Source: Acidobacteriota bacterium
GTDB lineage: Bacteria > Acidobacteriota > Holophagae > Holophagales > Holophagaceae
Direction of reading: 5' to 3'
Length of the DNA: 62,970 bases
Assembly: GCA_014189895.1 (NCBI GenBank)
Contig: BJFQ01000006.1
Coordinates: 1-62,970, forward strand
Position numbers and translations under genes: made by a program. Below, piece by piece: positions 26,065 to 35,342 of the stretch. Every line of letters begins with the position of its first letter. Within the stretch, counting starts at the first letter, position 1. Under the pieces are notes generated by a model. The model saw only the letters and a list, made by a program, of their open reading frames with translations, was not told where the DNA came from and did no database searches.

Positions 26065-27117
26065 TTACCTCGTCATCCACCAAGCATTCAAAACTAAATT
26101 AAGTAGACTCAGCGGAAACATAATTTTCCAGCCAAGGAACATCAGCTGGTCATATCTAAATCTTGGCAGAGTCCATCGAACCCAGACAAAGACCCAACAC
26201 ATAAATAAAAGTTTTACCAAGAAAGAGGCCATCGTGACCACCACGGGCCAGCCATCTCCGTCTCCATTAAATGGGACACTCCATCCGCCAAGATAAAGCG
26301 TCACAATAAGGGCTGAGGCCACAACAATGTGAATATATTCGGCCAAGGCCATGAGGCCAAATTTCATAGAACCGAATTCAGTGTGAAAGCCTGCCACAAT
26401 TTCCGACTCGCCTTCGGCAAAGTCAAAAGGTAGTCGATTCGTTTCAGCAAACTGGCAAACAAAGAAAACTAAAAAACCTAGGGGTTGCCGCCACAAGAAC
26501 CAGCCATGCTCAACCTGATCGAGGATCACTTCATGGGGATCGTACCCCCCGACGGCAACAAAGAGGGCTAAAACCGAAAGTCCGAGGCCCAGCTCATAAC
26601 TGACCATTTGCGCGCTGGCACGCATTCCGCCTAGGATTGACCACTTGTTGTTACTGCTCCAAGCGGCCACTAGGACGCCATAGACCGCGAGTCCTCCGAT
26701 GGCTAATGGGTACAGCAGACCCATGCCGTTATTGGGATCAATGAGACTCAAATGGTAAGTGATCCCTTCCGTTTGAAAACTTCGTCCAACCGGAATGACC
26801 GCAAAGCCAAGAAGAGCAGGAATAAAAGCAAGCGCAGGCGCGATCCAAAAAAGGGAACGGTTAGCATCCTTGGGAATAAGGTCCTCTTTAAAAAAGAACT
26901 TGAGCCCATCGGCTAATACATGAGCCATGCCTAATATTTTTATTTTTCCAAAAAGTGCTGCTCGATTGGGACCGATTCGATCTTGAATCATGGCACTTCC
27001 TCGTCGCTCGACCCACGTCAGAGGAGGAGCGAGAAGCATGAGAAACCCAATACACACTGCTGCCTTAATGAGCATCCACGAAAGCTCGGGAGTGAGAGAT
27101 AAAATACTGAGGATCAA
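26065..27117 (-). CDS. nuoH: NADH-quinone oxidoreductase subunit H
   Basis: A 350-residue subunit at the junction of the membrane and peripheral arms, forming part of the quinone chamber. PPLTWVERRGSAMIQDRIGPNRAA, the FAETNRLPFDFAEGESEIVAGF loop and LAEYIHIV match NuoH. It is the first nuo gene here, 91 bp after gltX, and the genes for NuoA to NuoG are absent from this stretch. Confidence 0.96.
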   Translation of the reverse strand: MILSILSLTPELSWMLIKAAVCIGFLMLLAPPLTWVERRGSAMIQDRIGPNRAALFGKIKILGMAHVLADGLKFFFKEDLIPKDANRSLFWIAPALAFIPALLGFAVIPVGRSFQTEGITYHLSLIDPNNGMGLLYPLAIGGLAVYGVLVAAWSSNNKWSILGGMRASAQMVSYELGLGLSVLALFVAVGGYDPHEVILDQVEHGWFLWRQPLGFLVFFVCQFAETNRLPFDFAEGESEIVAGFHTEFGSMKFGLMALAEYIHIVVASALIVTLYLGGWSVPFNGDGDGWPVVVTMASFLVKLLFMCWVFVWVRWTLPRFRYDQLMFLGWKIMFPLSLLNLVLNAWWMTR

Positions 27118-27208
27118 AGAAGTGATTCTCCCAAACCAAGCCCATTAATAAAGAAAATTCAATTCTTCAAGTTACCACTTTGACAAAAAGATGGCTAGAG
27201 AGAAGCGG

Positions 27209-28681
27209 TTAAATCCACCGTAGTAATCGACGTTTAATTTCTTCAGCACCGAGCAACAACAATGTCTCATGGATCGGCGGACTGATCGTGCCCCCCGTCA
27301 AAGCCACCCTCAGGGCTTGCGCTAGATCTTTCAGTTTTATTTGATGTCCTAGGAGTACCTGATCCAAGCCCTCTCGGAGGCCCTCAGCGGTCCAGTCTTT
27401 GAGCGCACTAACGCTTCGGAGAGCCAAACGGTGAGTTTCACAAAGATGTTTAGAAAGCAATTTTTCGTCGAATACTTGAGGGGCTTCCCAGCAAAAAGAT
27501 AGAGACTCTGCCATTTCTTTCAAGGTACGCGAGCGCTCCTTTGTACAACTCACGGCCAACTCTTTCCAGGCCCTATCGCGTAAAAGCCAGGGGGGTGGCA
27601 TAAAGGGATTGAGGGCCTGAATCAAGAACTCATTGGTGGAATTCATGATGAGTTTCTGATTGATCCAATAAAGTTTATCAATATCAAAAACAGAAGGACT
27701 GGTTTGAATATCTTCTAAATTGAAGGATTCGATTAACTGGGCATCAGTGAGAATTTCTTCTTCGGCTGATTCGGCTACTCTCCCGTCAATCTTGGGAGTC
27801 CAACTCAACTTAGCAAGGGTCAAGCGAACGGCCTGAGGTAAAAAGCCTAGATCCTTAAATTCCGTAATACTCGCAGCCCCATGGCGTTTACTTAACTTTT
27901 GTTTATCTTTGCCCAAGATCATGGGTACATGGGCAAAGACCGGCAGCGCGTAACCGAGCGCTTCAAAAAGTGGGATTTGTTTCGGTGTATTGGCCACATG
28001 ATCATCGCCCCGAATGACGTGCGAGACTTTCATGGCGACATCATCAACCACCACTGAAAAATTATAGGTAGGTACCCCTATTTCGCCAGGCTCTGACCAG
28101 CGCGCAATAATCCAATCATCCAAACTCTCTGAAGGGAATCGGATCGTTCCTTTGATGGCATCTTGCAGAAGGATATCTCCCTCAAGGGGCATCGCAAATC
28201 GAATTGAACTCGGAGATGAATCATCGTAATGCTGGTCGCGACAGCCTCGACCGAGATCCAAACCACGGTTATATTGAAAGGGCTTTCCTGCACGATCAGA
28301 TTCTTTACGTCGATCTTCCAAGGATTCCTTGGTGCAGCGACAGCGGTAGGCTTTTCCTTGATCAAGCAGTTCGGTAATTTTTAATTTATAGAGATCCATC
28401 CGGAGAATCTGACGATAGGGACCGTGGTCACCCAACCAGGCACCTGAACGCTTTGGATCGGGGCCTTCATCCCAGATCAAACCCGACCAGAGCATTCCCT
28501 CTTCGATAATGCGAATATTGTCTTCTGTGGATCGGTCGGTGTCGGTATCTTCAACGCGTAAGATAAATTTTCCAGAATATTTCTTTGCAAAAAGCCATGC
28601 AAAAAGAGCTGTGCGAACGCCCCCGATGTGCAGCATCCCGGTCGGAGAGGGTGCAAAACGTGTCACCACTGAACTAGGCAA
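27209..28681 (-). CDS. gltX: Glutamyl-tRNA synthetase
   Basis: A 490-residue class I synthetase that charges tRNA-Glu. The HIGH motif is in FAPSPTGMLHIGG, the KMSKS motif is KLSKRHG, and the anticodon-binding helical C-terminal half follows. A CxC pair at about residue 112 plus a later cysteine resembles the degenerate zinc site of many GluRS proteins, but spacing is longer than in E. coli. The window carries one tRNA-Glu at 12537-12611. It lies just upstream of nuoH on the same strand. Confidence 0.96.
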   Translation of the reverse strand: MPSSVVTRFAPSPTGMLHIGGVRTALFAWLFAKKYSGKFILRVEDTDTDRSTEDNIRIIEEGMLWSGLIWDEGPDPKRSGAWLGDHGPYRQILRMDLYKLKITELLDQGKAYRCRCTKESLEDRRKESDRAGKPFQYNRGLDLGRGCRDQHYDDSSPSSIRFAMPLEGDILLQDAIKGTIRFPSESLDDWIIARWSEPGEIGVPTYNFSVVVDDVAMKVSHVIRGDDHVANTPKQIPLFEALGYALPVFAHVPMILGKDKQKLSKRHGAASITEFKDLGFLPQAVRLTLAKLSWTPKIDGRVAESAEEEILTDAQLIESFNLEDIQTSPSVFDIDKLYWINQKLIMNSTNEFLIQALNPFMPPPWLLRDRAWKELAVSCTKERSRTLKEMAESLSFCWEAPQVFDEKLLSKHLCETHRLALRSVSALKDWTAEGLREGLDQVLLGHQIKLKDLAQALRVALTGGTISPPIHETLLLLGAEEIKRRLLRWI

Positions 28682-28793
28682 AAGAGTCCTCCAAGAACTT
28701 TATTTAGTTTGACCTAGAACACAGAATCTCGTGAATGAAGGGGGTTGTCCTGCAACCTCAAAGTCTAAGGTAGCCTAATAGATTGGAGCCCTT

Positions 28794-30164
28794 GTGAAAG
28801 TTGGATTTGTCAGTTTAGGTTGCCCTAAGAATCTCGTAGACAGCGAAGTCATGCTTGGTCACTTAAGGCTTAAGGGATATCAGATCACATCTAAGATGGA
28901 CGAGGCTCATATTCTTGTTGTGAATACTTGCAGTTTTATTGAAGATGCGAAGCGTGAGAGTTTGGACGCTATTTTCGAAGCGGCCTCCATGAAGAAGGCG
29001 GGCGTCTGTGAGCGATTAATTGTGGCGGGCTGCATGGTGGAGCGCTACCGAGAAACGCTCCTCAAAGATATTCCCGAAATTGATGCTTGTTTGGGTACTA
29101 GAGATATTGAAAAGATTGCGGAAGTCATTGGAGGTTCTGGATGGGAGGAATTAGACCGCAATCCCTCTTATCTTTATGATGAGCATTCTCCCCGGTTGCT
29201 CACGACACCCAAAGCTACGGCCTATCTAAAAATCAGCGAGGGCTGCGATCATAGTTGTGCGTTTTGCATCATCCCTGCCATCCGAGGTGGACAACGCAGT
29301 CGATCGGTCGAGAGTGTCGTCAACGAAGCCCGACAACTCGTCGATCAGGGAGTCTTAGAAATTTGCTTGGTGGCCCAAGACACAACCGACTATGGGCGTG
29401 ATTTTGGCCAGCCCGAAGCCTTAGCAACCTTGATTCGCGAGCTTGGGAAAGTCCAAGGGCTTCAATGGTTTCGAATTCACTACGCCTATCCCAATCGATT
29501 ATCTGACGAAATGATTCGAGCGATTGCTGAAACTCATAATTGCGCCAAGTACCTCGATATGCCCCTTCAGCACGCCAGCAGCCAGCTCTTAAAAAAAATG
29601 TCTCGAGGGGGATCTTCAGAAAGTTTTGGTCGCTTGATCCGTAAAATTAGAGCGTCTTGTCCCGAAATCCACTTGAGATCTAACTTTATTGTAGGTTTTC
29701 CTGGAGAAACCGAAGCGGACTTCGATGAACTTAAATCCTTCATCTTGGCCATGCAGTTCGATCATGTGGGAGTATTTACCTACAGTCAAGAAGAGGGGAC
29801 CCCGGCTTTTACCTTAGGTGACCCAATTCCCTTATCAGAAAAGATACGAAGAAAGAATCACATCCTGAGTCTTCAACAAGACATCGCACGATCAAAGAAC
29901 CAACATAAGATTGGAAAGACGCTCAAGGTATTTATTGAAGGGGCCCACGAAGAAACGCCTATGATCTTCAAAGGCCGGCATGAAGGTCAATCCCCTGATA
30001 TCGATGGAAATGTGCTTATTGTCGATGGCGATCCACAACCTCAAACCTTTCAATGGGTCAAAATTCTTGAGGCTCATGCCTATGATTTAGTTGGCGAGAT
30101 TCGGGAGGGTGGATTAGAGTCAACCATAGAAGATTATGAAAAAAATTACCGAAATCAACCCTGA
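28794..30164 (+). CDS. rimO: Ribosomal protein S12 methylthiotransferase
   Basis: A 456-residue radical SAM enzyme that methylthiolates an aspartate of ribosomal protein S12. The N-terminal MTTase domain has GCPKNLVDSE, NTCSFIEDAKRES and AGCMVERY with its three cluster cysteines; the radical SAM motif C151-x3-C155-x2-C158 is CDHSCAFC; the TRAM domain is at the end. GCPKNLVDSE and SFIEDAKRES favour RimO over MiaB. The start is GTG with GGAG five bases upstream. The 3' end overlaps pgpA by 29 bp. Confidence 0.95.
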   Translation: MKVGFVSLGCPKNLVDSEVMLGHLRLKGYQITSKMDEAHILVVNTCSFIEDAKRESLDAIFEAASMKKAGVCERLIVAGCMVERYRETLLKDIPEIDACLGTRDIEKIAEVIGGSGWEELDRNPSYLYDEHSPRLLTTPKATAYLKISEGCDHSCAFCIIPAIRGGQRSRSVESVVNEARQLVDQGVLEICLVAQDTTDYGRDFGQPEALATLIRELGKVQGLQWFRIHYAYPNRLSDEMIRAIAETHNCAKYLDMPLQHASSQLLKKMSRGGSSESFGRLIRKIRASCPEIHLRSNFIVGFPGETEADFDELKSFILAMQFDHVGVFTYSQEEGTPAFTLGDPIPLSEKIRRKNHILSLQQDIARSKNQHKIGKTLKVFIEGAHEETPMIFKGRHEGQSPDIDGNVLIVDGDPQPQTFQWVKILEAHAYDLVGEIREGGLESTIEDYEKNYRNQP

Positions 30165-30699
30165 GCCTCATGCCTTTCCTCAGCCTGGCTCGTGGATTAT
30201 TGCCACGGGATTAGGTTCGGGCCTGCTCCCTTTTGCCCCCGGCACTTGGGGAAGTTTTGCTGCTCTTACCGCCTGGATAGGCATAGTCATTCTGGGGCTC
30301 CTATTGAATTTAAGAAAACCGCTAGCGGCTTTTGTTTTTTTAGGTCCTTTTTTACTTTGGTGGATTGGTTCACGAAGCATTAAAAAGATTCAGTCCACAT
30401 TCGAAAATGAAGATCCCCCTTATATCGTCATTGACGAATGGGTAGGCATGTGGATTGCACTGATGCCCCTCGCCTCTGTAATCGCAAGGGATCCCTTTGC
30501 ATCCTGGCAGGAGTATCTCTTGCGATGTGCCCTTCCCTTTGGTCTCTTTCGTATATTGGATATCTGGAAGCCCGGACCGATTGGTCGTGCTCAAAAACTA
30601 GGCGGTTCTGCAGGCATTATGATGGATGATGTCCTCGCAGGTTTTGGAGCTGCTTTGCTCACCAAACCCCTACTTGTCCTAATTCATCGTCTTTTATAA
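30136..30699 (+). CDS. pgpA: Phosphatidylglycerophosphatase A
   Basis: A 187-residue inner-membrane protein that dephosphorylates PGP to phosphatidylglycerol. Family motifs are TGLGSGLLPFAPGTWGS near residue 25, DEWVGMW near 100 and GGSAGIMMDDVLAG near 158. About four hydrophobic spans are present. It begins inside the rimO 3' end in another frame, which suggests coupling; the neighbouring genes do not otherwise explain its job. Confidence 0.92.
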   Translation: MKKITEINPEPHAFPQPGSWIIATGLGSGLLPFAPGTWGSFAALTAWIGIVILGLLLNLRKPLAAFVFLGPFLLWWIGSRSIKKIQSTFENEDPPYIVIDEWVGMWIALMPLASVIARDPFASWQEYLLRCALPFGLFRILDIWKPGPIGRAQKLGGSAGIMMDDVLAGFGAALLTKPLLVLIHRLL

Positions 30700-30719
30700 A
30701 CTAAGCAATATTAGAGTTC

Positions 30720-32438
30720 TTACGTTTCCGATATGGGGGCGATTTTACCTTCGCTGTCGAGATGACGACTCTGAATATGATATTTATAGCCTTGCTCGGT
30801 CAGAAAAAGCTGGCGATTACGGGCAAATTCCTGTTCGGTCGTATCCCGGCTGATCAAAGTATAAAAATAACTCACATTATCTATATCTTTAGGTCGAAGA
30901 ATGCGACCCAAACGCTGGGCTTCTTCTTGCCTCGAACCGAAGGTTCCTGAAACTTGGATCGCAACACTCGCATCGGGTAAATCAATCGCGAAATTAGCGA
31001 CCTTACTGACAATCAATATTTTTAATTCACCCTTTCTGAAAAGATTGAAAAGTCTTTCGCGTTCTTTCGCGGGAGTCTGACCCATCAGCACAGGGGCTTG
31101 AAAATACTCGGAGATGATTTTAAGTTGTTCAATGTATTGACCAATAATTAAAACTGAATTCTGAGGGTGCAGAGCTAGAATTTCAGCAATCACCTTCATC
31201 TTGAGTGAATTTTCCGAAGCGATTCTGAAGCGTTGGCGCTGATCAGACACGGCATAATTCATTCTTTCTTCATTGGGAAGCGGAATTCTAATTTCAAGGC
31301 ATTGGGCCGTGGCAATGAATCCATCTTTCTCTAGGACTTTCCACGGAACATCGACTCGCTTAGGCCCAATCAAAGAAAAGACATCTTCTTCTTTGTTGTC
31401 TTCGCGGACTAAGGTGGCCGTTAAACCGAGTCGACGGCGGGCTTGGAGTTCCGCGACGGCTCTAAAAATAGGAGCCGGGAGCATGTGGACTTCATCGTAG
31501 ATAATGAGTCCCCAGTTGGAGGCTTCAAAGATTTTGAAGTGGTCAAAGGGTCCATTTTTGTCTTTACGATAAGTCAATATTTGATAGGTTGCGATCGTGA
31601 CGGGACATATTTCTTTACTTTCACCGCTGTAGAGACCGATTTGATCTGCTGTCAAAGTTGTTTTATCGAGTAATTCTTGTTTCCATTGTTTAACCGCTGT
31701 TACATTGGTCGTCAGAATGAGCGTATGGGTTTGCAAGCCACTCATACAGGCCATCCCGATAACTGTTTTGCCCGCTCCACAGGGAAGGACAAGGACGCCA
31801 GCCCCCCCTTCGGGACCGCCCCCTGCATGAAAGACATCGGCGGCGGCTTGTTGGTATTTTCTCAAAATAAAAGGTTTCTTGCTCTGCTGTAACTGGGATC
31901 TTAGTTCAAAAGACAGAGGATGACCCTCTTTAAAGCCCGCTAAATCTTGAACAGGATGGCCCAATCGAATAAGTTGAAGCTTGATTTCTCCTCGAGATCC
32001 CTCGCGGATATAAATTCCTTTCTGATCACCAAAGGGCTCTTGGAGAAAATCTTGGAGTGTTTTTTGATTCGAGATTTCCCAAAAAAGACCACGATCTTCA
32101 ATGTCAAGGGCTAAACGATTATTTTTTTTAATTAATTTAATTTTTCCATACCGAGTGGAATGATCTTTGATTTCTTGAGTAATATTTTGTGGGATTTCAT
32201 ATTTAGACCACTTTACTAGGATTTCAATAATTGTTTCTTCGAGGATTCCAGATGCGGAGGCGTTCCAAAGACTCAAGGGGCTGATGCGATAAGTGTGAAT
32301 ATGTTCCGGGCTTTTGATCAATTCAGAGAAACGAGAAATCTCATCTCGGACTCTCTCAAATTCTGGATGGGCAACCTCCACCAACAAAGTTCGATCACTT
32401 TGGACAATCAAGGGATTATCGGGTCGAAGAGGAGTCAC
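30720..32438 (-). CDS. XPB/Rad25-type DNA helicase
   Basis: A 572-residue SF2 helicase. Residues 1-135 form the XPB/Ssl2-type helicase-associated domain (NPLIVQSDRTLLVEV, SPEHIHTYRISPLSLWNA). The motor has P-loop 219-225 (LPCGAGKTV), DEVH at 315-318, TATLVRED with the XPB-specific RED motif at 345-347, and motif VI QRLGRILRP. It likely opens DNA in repair or transcription-linked processes; the bacterial role is not well defined. The start is a GTG with no strong RBS. Its partner candidate, sharing the associated domain, is the gene at 36325 on the other strand. A Bax1-like nuclease was not seen. Confidence 0.93.
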   Translation of the reverse strand: MTPLRPDNPLIVQSDRTLLVEVAHPEFERVRDEISRFSELIKSPEHIHTYRISPLSLWNASASGILEETIIEILVKWSKYEIPQNITQEIKDHSTRYGKIKLIKKNNRLALDIEDRGLFWEISNQKTLQDFLQEPFGDQKGIYIREGSRGEIKLQLIRLGHPVQDLAGFKEGHPLSFELRSQLQQSKKPFILRKYQQAAADVFHAGGGPEGGAGVLVLPCGAGKTVIGMACMSGLQTHTLILTTNVTAVKQWKQELLDKTTLTADQIGLYSGESKEICPVTIATYQILTYRKDKNGPFDHFKIFEASNWGLIIYDEVHMLPAPIFRAVAELQARRRLGLTATLVREDNKEEDVFSLIGPKRVDVPWKVLEKDGFIATAQCLEIRIPLPNEERMNYAVSDQRQRFRIASENSLKMKVIAEILALHPQNSVLIIGQYIEQLKIISEYFQAPVLMGQTPAKERERLFNLFRKGELKILIVSKVANFAIDLPDASVAIQVSGTFGSRQEEAQRLGRILRPKDIDNVSYFYTLISRDTTEQEFARNRQLFLTEQGYKYHIQSRHLDSEGKIAPISET

Positions 32439-32500
32439 GGGGTGGCCTAACCCTCAAGGCTAGAGCCATCTGGCTCAAGGGTCAAATATGAATTTTAATT

Positions 32501-32530
32501 TTGCTTAATAGTTAGATAGATCAGTATAAT
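32501..32530 (+). promoter_or_regulatory. Candidate promoter of the Asp-box / cohesin-like operon
   Basis: TTGCTT (32501-32506) and a perfect TATAAT (32525-32530) are separated by 18 bp, 48 bp upstream of the start at 32578. A GAGCC/GGCTC hairpin (32463-32476) lies just before it, between this promoter and the divergent helicase start. Confidence 0.5.
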
Positions 32531-32577
32531 TTCAACTTAGAATAGATTTTGGTATTCTTACTCAAGGAGAATGAGGA

Positions 32578-35328
32578 ATGAATTCTATGAAGCGACTTTT
32601 CACTGTGATGATGATTGTGCTTTTAGGTCAAGTCATTTGGGCACAAAATACTACCCGAGATAATGAATTAGGAAGCCCCGGAGAAAGACGAAGGAATTTA
32701 CCTGCCCGAGTCGGTCCCAATGTTTTAAAAGGCCATGATTTGGCAGAAGAGAGACAAAAATGGGCTCTAGAGTGGTTTGGGCCTACGTCCATCGAATATC
32801 TCGATGCAATTAATGAAATAGCCGTCAAAGAAGTCAGCAAATATCGATCTAAAGTTTCTGTGCCTGTTTTTTCAGGATCATCCGCTGTTTTAACTTATCC
32901 ACTTTTGGGAGGGGCCATTGGACCTTTGGGCGGAGGAACGTGGGTCAATATTGGACCTTTTGGTAATTTGATTGATCCCACTTGGCCGGACCATGACACT
33001 GGTCGCGTGACTCGCATTGTTCCTCATCCAAATTGGCCTACGACTCCCACGCTCTATGTATCTTTTGCAGGGGGGGGTGTTTTCAAATGCACAAATGCGG
33101 ACCCCGCTGCAGCGGCAACGGGTTGGTCTTGGGTTTCTATTACGGACAGCCTTCCCACCTCTAGTTCTGATGGAAGTCAAGCTGTCGGAGCTTTGGCCAT
33201 CGATCCTAATAATGGCAACACGCTCTACTTAGGTTCGGGAGATTTCGTGGATGGCGAGGGACGCGGCTTTTACAAATCTATAGATGGGGGTACCACTTGG
33301 TTTGCCGCGACTGGTTTGGGTGCAGCAACTCGAAGTCATGACATTCTTGTGATGAATGACGGTCGTATTTTTTGGGCAACCAATGATGGCCTTAAGGTGA
33401 GTTCATCGAATACCTCCACAAGCTTAACGTTTGTTCCAGTCGGTGTTGCACAAGGTATTACTGGGCTGGTATGGACCATAAAAAAACTCGATCAGAATAA
33501 ATTAGTCTGTAGCGTTGAAGGCTCAACAGGTTCTATTTTTTACTCAACCGATGGGGGCTCGACTTGGAGTTCTTCCTCTATCTCAGGAATTCCAGGAGGC
33601 TCTTCTTCGACTACGAATGGTCCAATATACCGAATTACTCTAGCCGCTAATGGCTCAAAGGTGGTCGGTATTTTTGAGACGGGAAGCGTGATATCCAAGG
33701 GACTGCTCGTCAGTAACAACGGGGGAGCCACCTTTACCTATCAAGCCCAAACCGGTTCAGGCGCTACTGGTCTTTTCTATGGCAGCGGGGGGTCTGGTGA
33801 CGGAGGTCAGGATTGGTATAACCAACTCCTTGCTATTGATCCCAACAATGGAAATAATGTATTCGTGGCTGCTAATTTAGCCTCCTATCGAAGCCAAGAC
33901 GGTGGGTTGACCTGGCAGCAGATGACCCATTGGTATGGGGGAGGAAAAGTCTACACGCATGCCGACCACCATACGGCAGCGTGGTCATCTAATGGACAGA
34001 TCTTACTGATTGGAACCGATGGCGGATTTGCTATCTTGCGCGATCCTTTCCGTTCAGTTGTACCCACTGCGGTGGGAACGACAGGTGTTCCCGCCGACGT
34101 CACCTTTGTAGACCATCGTCGCAATTATGGTCTGGCTACTCATCTGATTTACAATCTAGGATCGACCAATGCTACTACTCCAACGGACTCTAAGTATCGA
34201 GTGATCATCGGCCTTCAAGATAACGGAACCCGAGTGAGACAAGCCGTAGATAATACCGGACTAGTTGGTACCTCGGGGTTGCTCCAAAATAGCGGAATAT
34301 TCGAGGATCAGATCGGAGGTGATGGTTTTTCCTCATTGATTCACCCCGATAATGGAAACCTCATGCTCGGCTCACTTTACTACACGCGTATTTTTAAAAG
34401 CACAAATGGAGGAACGTCGTCGTTCCCAGAGTCGAATTCTGGAATCGTAGGTGCTGGGTCTAGTTCAACGTCCCCTTTTTACCCCAAAATGCATTTAGGT
34501 AATTCCATCGCCCCTGATTCTGTCTACACCCAAACTAATTATGTACTTTATAAAAGTGGTAATTTTGGATCAACTTGGTCTGCATTACCCATGACGGGAT
34601 ATCCAACGACTAGCACTATTCGTAATTTTCATGTCTCGGAGGCCAATCAAGCCTTGCATGTCATCGTGGGAAGTAATGGTACTTTTTATAAAGCTCGAAT
34701 TCCTGAATTAAATAATGATGCAGTGATCGATGCTCTAGATTTACTCGTTGTGGCGAAACATCATGGGTCATCAACGGCAACATCTAGAAAATCGGCTGAT
34801 GTCAACGGTGACGGAAGCGTCGGAGATTCGGATATTACGGCCACAATTGGCGTTCTCGACGGGGCTTCGAATAACATTGGTACGTGGACCCAATTAGGTG
34901 GAACAGCCAATCCTGCCCTGAATAATTCATGGGTTTGGGTTGATACCACCAATGAACAAATTATGTACATCGGATCGGTCACGCGTAATTTAAGTAGCAC
35001 GGGACTTCAGTCAAAATTATATAAATCCATAGACGGTGGAACCACATGGTCTGCTATCGGCGGTGCTTCCAGTGGACTTCCCTTTGGTGTACCCGTCCAT
35101 GTAATCAAGAATGTCCCTGGAGATGGTACTAAGCTATTCTGTGGAACCGATTTCGGTATGTATTATTCAGAAAACTCTGGAGGCACATGGGTCCGCTATG
35201 GTGCTGGTCTACCCTTAGTGGCCGTTAGAGATATCTATATTGCTCCGGATAAGTCCTTCATTCGAATTGCCACTTACGGAAGAGGTGTGTGGGAAATTAA
35301 TAATCCTACTTACACTGCTTCTGAATAA
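32578..35328 (+). CDS. Secreted Asp-box (BNR) repeat protein with internal dockerin-like insert
   Basis: A 916-residue exported protein. A signal peptide with basic MNSMKR start and AQ-type cleavage (around residue 23) is followed by at least eight Asp-box motifs (S-x-D-G-G-x-T-W types such as SIDGGTTW, STDGGSTW, SQDGGLTW), the sortilin/VPS10-like propeller pattern. At about 710-760 there are two EF-hand-like calcium loops, NNDAVIDALDLLVVAKHHG and ADVNGDGSVGDSDI, which look like a type I dockerin. It lies inside the propeller series, not at an end. GGAG precedes the ATG. A lipoprotein with a possible cohesin-like fold follows after 14 bp. No enzymatic motif was found; binding or scaffolding is an inference. 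Confidence 0.85.
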   Translation: MNSMKRLFTVMMIVLLGQVIWAQNTTRDNELGSPGERRRNLPARVGPNVLKGHDLAEERQKWALEWFGPTSIEYLDAINEIAVKEVSKYRSKVSVPVFSGSSAVLTYPLLGGAIGPLGGGTWVNIGPFGNLIDPTWPDHDTGRVTRIVPHPNWPTTPTLYVSFAGGGVFKCTNADPAAAATGWSWVSITDSLPTSSSDGSQAVGALAIDPNNGNTLYLGSGDFVDGEGRGFYKSIDGGTTWFAATGLGAATRSHDILVMNDGRIFWATNDGLKVSSSNTSTSLTFVPVGVAQGITGLVWTIKKLDQNKLVCSVEGSTGSIFYSTDGGSTWSSSSISGIPGGSSSTTNGPIYRITLAANGSKVVGIFETGSVISKGLLVSNNGGATFTYQAQTGSGATGLFYGSGGSGDGGQDWYNQLLAIDPNNGNNVFVAANLASYRSQDGGLTWQQMTHWYGGGKVYTHADHHTAAWSSNGQILLIGTDGGFAILRDPFRSVVPTAVGTTGVPADVTFVDHRRNYGLATHLIYNLGSTNATTPTDSKYRVIIGLQDNGTRVRQAVDNTGLVGTSGLLQNSGIFEDQIGGDGFSSLIHPDNGNLMLGSLYYTRIFKSTNGGTSSFPESNSGIVGAGSSSTSPFYPKMHLGNSIAPDSVYTQTNYVLYKSGNFGSTWSALPMTGYPTTSTIRNFHVSEANQALHVIVGSNGTFYKARIPELNNDAVIDALDLLVVAKHHGSSTATSRKSADVNGDGSVGDSDITATIGVLDGASNNIGTWTQLGGTANPALNNSWVWVDTTNEQIMYIGSVTRNLSSTGLQSKLYKSIDGGTTWSAIGGASSGLPFGVPVHVIKNVPGDGTKLFCGTDFGMYYSENSGGTWVRYGAGLPLVAVRDIYIAPDKSFIRIATYGRGVWEINNPTYTASE

Positions 35329-35342
35329 TATTGAGGATCATC

